Assembly (NCBI GenBank): GCA_900770145.1
Contig: CAAGJL010000079.1
Location: 1 to 6,911, forward strand
From: Clostridia bacterium
GTDB lineage: Bacteria > Bacillota > Clostridia > Oscillospirales > CAG-272
Direction: 5' to 3'
DNA length: 6,911 nucleotides
Below, piece after piece: positions 1-6,404 of the stretch (position 1 is the stretch's first letter; the number at the start of each line of letters is the position of its first letter). A program made the position numbers and the translations under genes. The notes below the pieces were generated by a model. It worked only from the letters and a program-made list of their open reading frames with translations. It was not told the origin of the DNA and ran no database searches.

Positions 1-20
1 ACACGACGCTCTTCCGATCT
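1..20 (+). other. Illumina TruSeq adapter remnant (artefact)
   Basis: These 20 bases are identical to the 3' end of the Illumina TruSeq universal / read-1 adapter (the part ending in GCTCTTCCGATCT). They are sequencing library, not genome. The reading frame of the following gene happens to stay open through them, but the residues they would encode (TRRSSD) are not part of the protein. Genomic sequence starts at about base 21, and this should be trimmed before any annotation or homology search. Confidence 0.96.
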
Positions 21-21
21 C

Positions 22-666
22 GGAGAGGTTGCATTCTCCATGGAGGGATTCTCCATCGAATGCGGATACTTTATCGCCCCCGTGTACGTGCCGGTTTATG
101 AGGGCGTGCCGTTCTCCAAAACGCTGATTGGGATTTTAGAGGAACGCGGATGGACGTATTCCTATACCGGGCGCGTGGAAAGCGGCTTTTACCTTGCTTC
201 CGTCGGGGGGCTGAATCTGGAGGGCAACCGCATTGCCGACGGCGTGTGGGAGTTTGTAAAGGACAGCGGCTATACCCGCTCCGTGCAGGCGGGGGGCACC
301 CTGGGGGAGTTTGATTTCGGTTCCGGTTCCGGCTGGATGTACAGTGTGAACGGGGTCTATAAAAACTACGGCCTTGCGGATTATTACCCGCAGGACGGCG
401 ACGCCGTCCGCGTGCAGTTTACCGTGATTCTCGGGGAGGATCTCGGCGGCGGCGGGGCGCTGGGCGGCGGCAGTTCCGGCAGTCTGTTGGATGACAACCC
501 GGATTATGCGCCGATTATGCGGATGCTGGCGGAGGTTGCCCGCGGGGGCGCGGATCAGACTGTGTACCGGGAGGTGCTGGCGGCTGTTTCCGTATGGAAT
601 CTTTCTCAAAACGAAATGGAGCGGCAGACGGAAAAACTGAAAGCCGCGTATGGAGTGACGGAATGA
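22..666 (+). CDS. DUF4430 (transcobalamin-like C-terminal domain) protein, 5' partial
   Basis: This is the C-terminal part of an extracytoplasmic protein. The frame is open to the contig edge, and the residues just before the ATG at 40 (GEVAFS) continue the domain pattern, so that ATG is probably internal and the true start is missing. What is visible is a beta-rich segment (GYFIAPVYVPVYEG, then GFYLASVGGL), followed by the DUF4430 hallmark SGWMYSVNG at about 321-350 and a DGDAVRVQFTVILGEDLG strand. A Gly/Ser-rich linker (about 441-483) leads to a helical tail ending in LKAAYGVTE. In animals this fold is the C-terminal beta domain of transcobalamin and intrinsic factor, which closes over the corrin ring; that this bacterial copy binds a corrinoid is inference. 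Any signal peptide or membrane anchor would lie in the missing N-terminus. The stop overlaps the start of the next gene (ATGA at 663-666), so the two are probably translated together. It retains only one cysteine, unlike the second DUF4430 protein of this operon. Confidence 0.85.
   Translation, partial: GEVAFSMEGFSIECGYFIAPVYVPVYEGVPFSKTLIGILEERGWTYSYTGRVESGFYLASVGGLNLEGNRIADGVWEFVKDSGYTRSVQAGGTLGEFDFGSGSGWMYSVNGVYKNYGLADYYPQDGDAVRVQFTVILGEDLGGGGALGGGSSGSLLDDNPDYAPIMRMLAEVARGGADQTVYREVLAAVSVWNLSQNEMERQTEKLKAAYGVTE
652..655 (+). promoter_or_regulatory. Ribosome binding site selecting the start at 663
   Basis: GGAG lies 7 bases before the ATG at 663. That start also gives an immediate classic signal peptide and an ATGA overlap with the upstream stop. 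An in-frame ATG at 594 would instead put 23 charged residues before the signal peptide and would overlap the upstream gene by 73 bases, so 663 is preferred. Confidence 0.7.
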
Positions 667-2531
667 AACGTTTTTTGCGACAGCTCGGCTGTCTGCTTTT
701 CGGTCTGTATTTTCTGTTTGTCGGGGCGCTTGCTCTGCCGGCGGGCGCGGCAAGCGCTTCTGCGGACGTGGCAGAGGTGGCAAACGGAATCATTTTGTGG
801 AAAAAAGCGGATGTCGGCTCCGGGGCTGACGGGTACCTGATCAACGATACGTTTTTACAGCAGGCGGGTACTACCCCCGGCGACTGGTTTCCGATCGGGC
901 TTGGCAGGCTCGGCGTGGCGGACGGTCAGGCGGGCTACCTTGCCGTGATCAACGACCGGGTGCAAAAACGCTATCAGACGTCGGAAAAACTCAGCCGCGC
1001 CAAATCCACGGAGTGGCACCGGATTGCGCTTGCCGTGCTTGCGTGCGGCGGCAACCCCAGAAGAATGGGGGAAAACGGCGACATTGACCTGATTGCGGAC
1101 GGCACCTATGGGCGGGTGGACGAAAACGGCAACGGGATTCTCGGCAGACAAGGCATCAACGGGTTTATCTGGGGGTTGATCACGCTGGACAGCCTGTATT
1201 ACGAGGTGCCGGAAGGCGCCTGTTATACCAGGGACGACATTATTCTGAATATTTTGAACCGCCAACTGACCGACGGGGGCTGGGCGCTTTCAGGCGGGAT
1301 CGCCGACCCGGATATTACGGCAATGGCGATTCAGGCGCTGGCGCCTTACTGCAACAGCGAAAAAGAATATACGTATCCCGGGGCGAACGGTGTGCCCGTT
1401 ACCAAAAAGGTGCGCACCGCCATCGACGAAGCGCTGAAATGCCTTTCCGACCTGCAACAGCAGGACGGCGGGTTTGTCAGTTGGGGAATGCCGAACTGCG
1501 AGAGCGCCGTGCAGGTGGCGGCGGCGCTGTGCTCCCTTGGGATTGACCCGTTTACCGACGTCCGGTTTCTCAAAAACGGACACACGGTGTATGACGGAAT
1601 TCTGAAATACCGGAACGGGGACGGCGGTTTCCTCCACTCTTTTGTTTACGACCCCGAAAACCCGACGTCCCTGCCGGATCGCTCCAATACCATGGCAAGC
1701 GAGCAGGCGCTTTACGGGATGGCGGCAATCCTCCGCCTGCAAAACGGGATGCGCCGGCTGTATGACTTCCGCCCGGAGCAGGGGGACGCTCTCCGGCAGC
1801 AGATTGCCGGGGTGCAGACCAAGATCGATACCCTGACCTGGACGTCCGAAACCGCGGAAACCGCGGCGGTTTACGAGCAGTATCTTGCCATCGACGCCGC
1901 GGAGCGCAGTTATGTCCGCAATTACCGGCATTTGTCCGAATTGCTTGCCTTTGCGGGAATTCCGTATGCGGAAGAAAAGGTGGAGTACAACAGCGGGGAT
2001 GCAGGCGTCATCCGCCCGATGGAGGAGTTTACCGATACCGACCGGGCGGCAACCGACGCCCTGCCGGGGAAACTGACAACGGCATACCGCGTGCAGGTGC
2101 TGAAACTTTGGGAGAAAATCCGCAACTGCTTTGATTTTGAGGGCAAATCGCTCTATGAGCAAAAACTGAAAGCGGCAAAAGAACAGATTGAAGCGATTCA
2201 GGCGGAGATTGATCGTATCAATGCGGACATCCGCGAGAAACTGTATCCGTTTGACGGCGTTTCGCTCAAAGACAAAAAAACGGTGGATGAAATTGTGGCG
2301 CGCTATCGCGCACTGGACGAGTATGACCGGGCGCAGATTGATCGCTATGAGGACGTGATCAAAACCAAAACCAAACTGGATAACCTCCTGCGCGGGCTCA
2401 TGATCGGGGCGGCGTGTCTGGTGGTTGCGGTGGTGGTGGCGGTGTTCCTGGTGCGAAACATTTATCGCCGGCGCCACCAAAGAGAGCGGGAGCTGGAAGA
2501 GCTTGCCGCAGAATACCGGGACGAACCATAA
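663..2531 (+). CDS. Secreted, membrane-anchored prenyltransferase/transcobalamin-like alpha-toroid protein
   Basis: A 622-residue surface protein. Residues 1 to about 32 are a signal peptide (MKRFLRQ, a hydrophobic core, then AGAASASA). Residues about 40-370 show repeats of the alpha/alpha toroid seen in prenyltransferase, squalene cyclase and transcobalamin families: QLTDGGWALSGG (201-212), DPDITAMAIQALAPY (215-229), LQQQDGGFVSW (264-274), ESAVQVAAALCSLGIDP (280-296), YRNGDGGF (316-323) and SEQALYGMAAILRL (346-359). The DITAMAIQAL segment resembles the D-T-x-A-x-A-x-x-A-L helix of intrinsic factor and transcobalamin barrels, so a ligand-binding rather than enzymatic role is likely; I see no DxDD-type cyclase motif. 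Residues about 370-577 form a long, largely helical stalk with a predicted coiled coil near 495-527. Residues 578-597 are a transmembrane segment followed by the basic stop-transfer sequence RRRH and a 20-residue cytoplasmic tail. The topology is therefore outside domain, stalk, C-terminal anchor. The start at 663 overlaps the upstream stop. Corrinoid binding is inferred from fold and neighbours, not shown. Confidence 0.85.
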   Translation: MKRFLRQLGCLLFGLYFLFVGALALPAGAASASADVAEVANGIILWKKADVGSGADGYLINDTFLQQAGTTPGDWFPIGLGRLGVADGQAGYLAVINDRVQKRYQTSEKLSRAKSTEWHRIALAVLACGGNPRRMGENGDIDLIADGTYGRVDENGNGILGRQGINGFIWGLITLDSLYYEVPEGACYTRDDIILNILNRQLTDGGWALSGGIADPDITAMAIQALAPYCNSEKEYTYPGANGVPVTKKVRTAIDEALKCLSDLQQQDGGFVSWGMPNCESAVQVAAALCSLGIDPFTDVRFLKNGHTVYDGILKYRNGDGGFLHSFVYDPENPTSLPDRSNTMASEQALYGMAAILRLQNGMRRLYDFRPEQGDALRQQIAGVQTKIDTLTWTSETAETAAVYEQYLAIDAAERSYVRNYRHLSELLAFAGIPYAEEKVEYNSGDAGVIRPMEEFTDTDRAATDALPGKLTTAYRVQVLKLWEKIRNCFDFEGKSLYEQKLKAAKEQIEAIQAEIDRINADIREKLYPFDGVSLKDKKTVDEIVARYRALDEYDRAQIDRYEDVIKTKTKLDNLLRGLMIGAACLVVAVVVAVFLVRNIYRRRHQRERELEELAAEYRDEP

Positions 2532-2543
2532 TCATTTGTACGG

Positions 2544-2551
2544 AAAGGAGG
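2544..2551 (+). promoter_or_regulatory. Strong ribosome binding site for the small DUF4430 gene
   Basis: AAAGGAGG, a near-perfect Shine-Dalgarno sequence, sits 7 bases before the ATG at 2559. It lies in the only true gap of the operon (27 bases) and is one of its two strongest sites, so the small DUF4430 protein may be made in greater amount than the proteins around it. Confidence 0.75.
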
Positions 2552-2558
2552 GGGAGAA

Positions 2559-3113
2559 ATGAAAAAGGACATTATCGCCATATTTGTGATTGTACTGCTG
2601 GTCGCTCTGGTGATCAGCGGCACCAACATCCAGTCGGTTGACGAATATTATCTCACACATATTGACGACATCACGCCGGAGAGCGAAACGGTTACGCTGA
2701 GTATCCGGTGCGACACGGTGCTTGCCAATTATGACGACCTTGACCCGGCTCTTCGCTCAGGGGAGTTTGTTCCGCCGGACGGCGTGATCCTCCCCCCCAC
2801 CGAATACGTGTTGCGCCCCGGCGATACGGTGTTTGATCTGTTGGATCGCGCGGTGCGGTACAACAAAATTCAGATGGAGTATCAGGGGGCGGATCAGAAC
2901 AGTTTCGGGAGCGTGTATGTGCAGGGGATTCACTATCTGTATGAGTTTTCCTGCGGGCCGCTTTCGGGCTGGATGTACCGCGTGGACGGCGAGTTTCCCA
3001 ATTACGGGTGTTCCAAATATGAATTAAAGGACGGGCAGGTCATCGAATGGGTCTACACCTGCGACCTCGGCAGAGACGTCGGCTGTGTGTGGATGGAAGG
3101 GGGCGCCGCATGA
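2559..3113 (+). CDS. Small membrane-anchored DUF4430 (transcobalamin-like) protein
   Basis: A 184-residue protein. Residues 1-20 (MKKD followed by a run of I/V/L/A) form an uncleaved N-terminal anchor or a signal peptide; there is no lipobox cysteine, so it is not an obvious lipoprotein. The rest is one DUF4430 domain: TVTLSIRCDTVLANYDDL (44-61), GDTVFDLLDRAVR (88-100), the YVQGIHYLYEFSCG strand (120-133), the hallmark SGWMYRVDG (136-144) and the terminal DGQVIEWVYTCDLGRD (158-173). The fold matches the C-terminal beta domain of intrinsic factor and transcobalamin, which covers the bound cobalamin. Five cysteines (51, 132, 151, 168, 176) could form disulfides outside the cell. The gene lies between the barrel protein and the ECF transporter, and its stop overlaps the ecfT start (ATGA, 3110-3113). 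I infer a ligand capture or hand-over role next to the transporter; the ligand itself is unknown. Confidence 0.88.
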   Translation: MKKDIIAIFVIVLLVALVISGTNIQSVDEYYLTHIDDITPESETVTLSIRCDTVLANYDDLDPALRSGEFVPPDGVILPPTEYVLRPGDTVFDLLDRAVRYNKIQMEYQGADQNSFGSVYVQGIHYLYEFSCGPLSGWMYRVDGEFPNYGCSKYELKDGQVIEWVYTCDLGRDVGCVWMEGGAA

Positions 3114-3991
3114 AGGCTTTTTCCGCGGTGCACCCGGCGGTGTTACTGTTTTATTTTCTTTCCGTGCTGGCGGTGGCAATGTTTTCGGGCAACCCGGTGC
3201 TTTCGGTCACGGCGTTGCTCGGCGGCATTCTTTTTTGCGCGATGTTGCAGAAAAAAAGCGACGTGCCGGGGGATCTCGGCTTTTACATTCCGCTGTTTTT
3301 GCTGGTGGCAATCACCAACCCGCTGTTTTCCCACAACGGGGTCACGCCGCTGTTTTTCCTCAACGGCAACCCCGTCACGATGGAGGCGTTTGTTTACGGC
3401 GCCGCCATTGCGGTGATGGTTATCGGTGTGATGCTGTGGTGCAAATGTTACAGCGCGGTGATGACCGGCGACAAATTTCTGTATCTGTTCGGCAGGGTCA
3501 TCCCGAAACTGGCGCTGGTGCTTTCCATGGTGTTGCGCTTTCTGCCGATGTTCAAACGGCAGATGAAAAAAGTGAAACACGCGCAAAAAACCATGGGGCT
3601 GTATTCCTCCCGCGGGGTGGTGGATAAGATCCGCAGTACCGGGCGGGTGTTTCTCGCCATGATCTCCTGGTCGCTGGAAAACGCGATGGAAACCGCCTCC
3701 GCCATGCGGGCAAGGGGGTACGGGAGAGGGAAGCGCACCCATTTTTCGCTGTTCCGTTTTACGGGCAGGGACGGGGCGTTGCTTGCCGTCAGCGTTGCCT
3801 TAACGGGCGTGACCGTGCTTGGCATGGCAAGCCGCGCCACCGCGTTTGCCTATTATCCGAGGATCAGCACCCTCGCGTGCTCTCCCTTGGCGCTGGCGGC
3901 GTATCTTGCGTTTGCGGCATTGTCTTTTTGCCCGTTTGTAATGGAAGTAAAGGAGGTGGCGGTATGGAATTATTACAGATCGAAAATCTGA
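3110..3991 (+). CDS. ecfT: Energy-coupling factor transporter transmembrane subunit EcfT (CbrV-like)
   Basis: A 293-residue membrane protein that couples the ECF ATPases to the substrate-binding S component. Hydrophobic segments lie at about 8-25, 28-47, 57-73, 95-113, 224-241 and 258-278. Between the fourth and fifth is the long cytoplasmic coupling region (about 120-220), which includes KHAQKTMGLYSSRG and the family signature MRARGYG at 199-205; the Ala-Arg-Gly motif contacts the ATPases. The NPLFSHNGVTPLF segment (70-82) is also typical of EcfT. The start at 3110 was chosen because it overlaps the upstream stop, has GGAAGGGGG 6 bases ahead, and places the first membrane segment at the N-terminus; an in-frame ATG at 3047 would add 21 arginine-rich residues inside the upstream gene. 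The last 28 bases overlap the ATPase gene. With the fused ATPase and the S gene next to it, this is a dedicated (group I-like) ECF set, resembling the predicted cobalamin transporter subunit CbrV; that substrate assignment is tentative. Confidence 0.93.
   Translation: MKAFSAVHPAVLLFYFLSVLAVAMFSGNPVLSVTALLGGILFCAMLQKKSDVPGDLGFYIPLFLLVAITNPLFSHNGVTPLFFLNGNPVTMEAFVYGAAIAVMVIGVMLWCKCYSAVMTGDKFLYLFGRVIPKLALVLSMVLRFLPMFKRQMKKVKHAQKTMGLYSSRGVVDKIRSTGRVFLAMISWSLENAMETASAMRARGYGRGKRTHFSLFRFTGRDGALLAVSVALTGVTVLGMASRATAFAYYPRISTLACSPLALAAYLAFAALSFCPFVMEVKEVAVWNYYRSKI
3949..3957 (+). promoter_or_regulatory. Strong ribosome binding site inside ecfT for the ATPase gene
   Basis: AAAGGAGGT lies 6 bases before the ATG at 3964, inside the 3' end of ecfT. 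It fixes the ATPase start at MELLQIENLSFRYPG rather than at the in-frame ATG at 3877, which would add 29 residues not seen in ABC ATPases. Confidence 0.8.
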
Positions 3992-5607
3992 GTTTCCGGT
4001 ATCCGGGCGCGGAAACCCCCGCCGTGGACGCGGTCAGTTTTTCCGTTCACAGCGGCGAGTTTGTGGTGGTATGCGGAGAATCCGGCTGCGGAAAGACCAC
4101 GGTGCTGCGCCGGCTCAAACCCGAACTTGCCCCCGCAGGGGAGCTGACGGGCACCATTACTTACGCCGCGGGGGAACGGACGCCCGCGGAGATCGGCTAT
4201 GTGTTGCAGAACCCCGACAGCCAGATTGTGACCGACAAGGTGTGGCACGAATTGGCGTTCGGGCTGGAAAATCTGGGGGTTTCCTCCGAGGTCATCCGCC
4301 GCCGCGTGGGCGAAATGGCAAGTTATTTCGGCATACAGGACTGGTTCCGCCAAAAAACAGACGAGCTTTCCGGCGGGCAGAAACAACTGCTCAATCTCGC
4401 GGCGGTGATGGTGATGCAGCCGAAGGTGCTGATTCTGGATGAGCCGACCAGTCAGCTGGACCCGATTGCGGCGGCGGACTTTATCGCCACCCTGCAAAAA
4501 CTGAATCGCGAGTTGGGGCTGACGATCCTGCTGGTGGAGCACCGATTGGAGGAGGTCTTTCCGATTGCCGACCGGGTATTGCTGATGGATCACGGCAGGG
4601 TGTTGCTGTATGACGCGCCGGAAAACATCGGCGGCGCGCTCCCTGCCGGGCACCCGATGCAGGCGGCGCTGCCCAGTGCGGTGCGGGTGTTCCGCGCGCT
4701 GCACACGGCGGATCGGTGCCCGTTGACCGTGCGGCAGGGCAGAGACTTTTTGGAGCGGCATTTCGGCGCCCGGCGCGGGGCTCTGCCGGAGGCGGAGTAC
4801 CGCCACGGCGAAACCGTGGCACTGGAACTGAAAAATGTGTGGTTCCGCTACGAAAAGGATTTGCCGGATATTCTTCGCGGCACCGCGCTGCGGGTATACG
4901 AGGGGGAAATCTACGCCGTGCTTGGCGGCAACGGCACCGGCAAGACCACAATGCTGAGCGTGATTGCGGGGCTGTGCCGGGCGTATCGCGGGCGGGTGAC
5001 GATCGGCGGCAAGCCGATCCGGGAGTACCGGGGCAACGCACTGTATCGCGGCGTGCTGGCGCTCCTGCCGCAAAACCCGCAAACGGTATTTATCCGGGAT
5101 ACGGTGCGGGCGGATTTTGCCGAGATATTGGAGGCGCACGGCGTGCCGAAATTCGGGCGGGAAGAAAAAATCCGCCAAATGGCGGAAAAACTTTCCGTGG
5201 GGCATCTGCTGGATCGCAACCCCTTTGACCTGAGCGGCGGGGAAGGGCAGAAGTGCGCCCTGGCAAAGGTGCTTCTGACCGCGCCGCAGATTCTTCTTCT
5301 GGATGAGCCGACCAAAGGGATTGACGCCGGCGGAAAATCAGTGCTTCGGGAGATCCTGAATACCCTGAAGGCGGAGGGGATCACGGTGCTGATGGTCACG
5401 CACGATGTGGAATTTGCGGCAGAGACCGCAGACCGGTGCGCCCTGTTTTTTGACGGGGAAATCCTCTCGGCGGATACGCCGCCCCGCTTTTTCGGCGGCA
5501 ACACGTTTTATACCACCGCCGCCAACCGGATGGCGCGTACGCTCTGCCCCAACGCGGTGACCTGCGGACAGGTGGTGCGGTTTTGCACCGGGGGAGAGCC
5601 GGTATGA
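3964..5607 (+). CDS. ECF transporter fused (duplicated) ATP-binding subunit, CbrU-like
   Basis: A 547-residue protein with two complete ABC ATPase domains in tandem; it hydrolyses ATP at the inner face of the membrane to drive vitamin import. Domain 1 (about 1-225): Walker A GESGCGKT (38-45), Q-loop Q82 in LQNPDSQ, signature LSGGQ (135-139), Walker B LILDEPT with catalytic E160, switch H193. Domain 2 (about 285-510): Walker A GGNGTGKT (321-328), Q370 in LPQNPQ, signature LSGGEGQ (423-429), Walker B LLLDEPT with E448, H480. Both sites look catalytically intact. The LQNPDSQIVTD segment is characteristic of ECF-type ATPases. Most ECF systems use two separate proteins, EcfA and EcfA'; a fused pair is the pattern in dedicated systems such as YkoD and the predicted cobalamin CbrU. 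It overlaps ecfT by 28 bases upstream, and its TGA overlaps the ATG of the S gene downstream (5604-5607). The family assignment is secure; the cobalamin label is inferred from context. Confidence 0.95.
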   Translation: MELLQIENLSFRYPGAETPAVDAVSFSVHSGEFVVVCGESGCGKTTVLRRLKPELAPAGELTGTITYAAGERTPAEIGYVLQNPDSQIVTDKVWHELAFGLENLGVSSEVIRRRVGEMASYFGIQDWFRQKTDELSGGQKQLLNLAAVMVMQPKVLILDEPTSQLDPIAAADFIATLQKLNRELGLTILLVEHRLEEVFPIADRVLLMDHGRVLLYDAPENIGGALPAGHPMQAALPSAVRVFRALHTADRCPLTVRQGRDFLERHFGARRGALPEAEYRHGETVALELKNVWFRYEKDLPDILRGTALRVYEGEIYAVLGGNGTGKTTMLSVIAGLCRAYRGRVTIGGKPIREYRGNALYRGVLALLPQNPQTVFIRDTVRADFAEILEAHGVPKFGREEKIRQMAEKLSVGHLLDRNPFDLSGGEGQKCALAKVLLTAPQILLLDEPTKGIDAGGKSVLREILNTLKAEGITVLMVTHDVEFAAETADRCALFFDGEILSADTPPRFFGGNTFYTTAANRMARTLCPNAVTCGQVVRFCTGGEPV

Positions 5608-6278
5608 AAAAGGCGGTTTCCTATGGGATTCTTTGCGTTCTGATCCCGGCGGTGGTCATCGGCGGGGCACTGCTTTTCAAGGATCGCCAGTATGCGTGGA
5701 TTACGCTTTGCGTGGCGCTTCTTTCCTGCGTGCCGTTTTTCCTGCACTTTGAGCACGGAGAGGCGGACGCAAGACGTATGATTCTGATTGCCTGTATGAC
5801 CGCCCTTTCGGTGCTGGGCAGAATTCTGTTTGCGCCGATTCCCGCCTTCAAGCCGGTCACGGCGATGGTGGTGATTACGGCGATGTATTTCGGCGGCGAG
5901 GCGGGGTTTCTCACCGGCGCGCTTTCCGCCGTGGTTTCCAATTTTTATTTCGGGCAGGGACCGTGGACGCCGTTTCAGATGTTCAGTTGGGGGATTCTCG
6001 GTTTTCTTGCGGGGCTGCTCGCACAGCCGCTGAAAAAAAGCAGGATCGCGCTGGCGCTGTACGCGGTTTTTTCCGGCGTGCTGTATTCTTTTCTGATGGA
6101 CGTCTGGACCGTGCTGTGGGCGGACGGGTATTTCAACATCTCGCGTTACCTCGCGGCGCTTGCCTCGGCAGTGCCGTTTACCGTGGTTTACGCGGCGTCC
6201 AACGTGGTATTTCTGCTGTTGTTTGCCCGCCCGATCGGAAAAATCCTCACGCGCATCAAAACAAAATATGCCCTGTAA
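5604..6278 (+). CDS. ECF transporter S component, candidate cobalamin/corrinoid type (CbrT-like)
   Basis: A 224-residue, highly hydrophobic protein, probably the substrate-binding S subunit that completes the ECF importer with the EcfT and fused ATPase encoded just upstream. Hydrophobic segments fall at about 5-24, 30-47, 58-75, 83-96, 100-114, 126-142, 147-167 and 185-207. The six-helix S fold probably starts near residue 57, with RRMILIACMTALSVLGR, FKPVTAMVVITAMYFGGEAG (82-101) and the notable SNFYFGQGPWTPFQMFSWG (112-130) in a loop that may face the ligand; the first two segments would be an N-terminal extension. The start at 5604 overlaps the ATPase stop (ATGA) and has GGGGAG 7 bases ahead, so the in-frame ATG at 5583 is unlikely. 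Its place in a DUF4430 / alpha-toroid / ECF operon suggests vitamin B12 or a corrinoid, like CbrT, but S components are divergent and another vitamin cannot be excluded. Confidence 0.85.
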   Translation: MKKAVSYGILCVLIPAVVIGGALLFKDRQYAWITLCVALLSCVPFFLHFEHGEADARRMILIACMTALSVLGRILFAPIPAFKPVTAMVVITAMYFGGEAGFLTGALSAVVSNFYFGQGPWTPFQMFSWGILGFLAGLLAQPLKKSRIALALYAVFSGVLYSFLMDVWTVLWADGYFNISRYLAALASAVPFTVVYAASNVVFLLLFARPIGKILTRIKTKYAL

Positions 6279-6280
6279 AC

Positions 6281-6316
6281 AAAGCCGGGCAGGTCATTGA
6301 CCCGCCCGGCTTTTTT
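6281..6316 (+). terminator. Rho-independent terminator closing the ECF operon
   Basis: A 12-pair stem (6284-6295 with 6299-6310, one A-C mismatch at 6291/6303) closes a 3-base ATT loop and is followed by six T (6311-6316); AAA before the stem extends pairing into the T run. It begins two bases after the S-gene stop, so it marks the end of the operon. Read on the minus strand the stem is followed only by TTTGTTT, so termination in that direction would be weaker. Confidence 0.93.
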
Positions 6317-6404
6317 GCGGCGTTACTGCGTAAAAACGGGAAACCCGATATTTGAGGCTCGTTCTTTATAAAATCTTAACACCATTTGTGAAAAATCTAA
6401 TGCC

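Noticed and set aside
594..662. In-frame upstream ATG that would extend the alpha-toroid protein by 23 residues
   Set aside because: It would place charged residues ahead of an otherwise perfect signal peptide and overlap the upstream gene by 73 bases; the ATG at 663 has its own GGAG and an ATGA junction.
1846..1872. Short direct repeat of ACCGCGG in the alpha-toroid gene
   Set aside because: It encodes repeated Thr-Ala/Glu residues (SETAETAAVYE) in a helical region, and two short copies in G+C-rich coding sequence need no further explanation.
1290..2480. Long minus-strand open frame of 396 codons opposite the alpha-toroid gene
   Set aside because: It is a shadow of the plus-strand gene, which has a signal peptide, repeat motifs and a membrane anchor; the antisense product shows no domain features.
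663..2531. Terpene cyclase or prenyltransferase enzyme activity for the toroid protein
   Set aside because: The repeats resemble that fold, but there is no DxDD-type catalytic motif, and the protein is secreted, anchored and encoded with transport genes, so binding is a better explanation than catalysis.
3973..5205. Long minus-strand open frame of 410 codons opposite the ATPase gene
   Set aside because: It lies entirely opposite a gene with two complete sets of ABC motifs. Its translation is low-complexity (rich in H, R, Q, P), as expected for the complement of G+C-rich coding sequence, with no recognisable domain.
6334..6346. Small CGGG-AAA-CCCG hairpin after the terminator
   Set aside because: The stem is only four pairs and no T run follows directly, so it is too weak to call a terminator or regulatory element.
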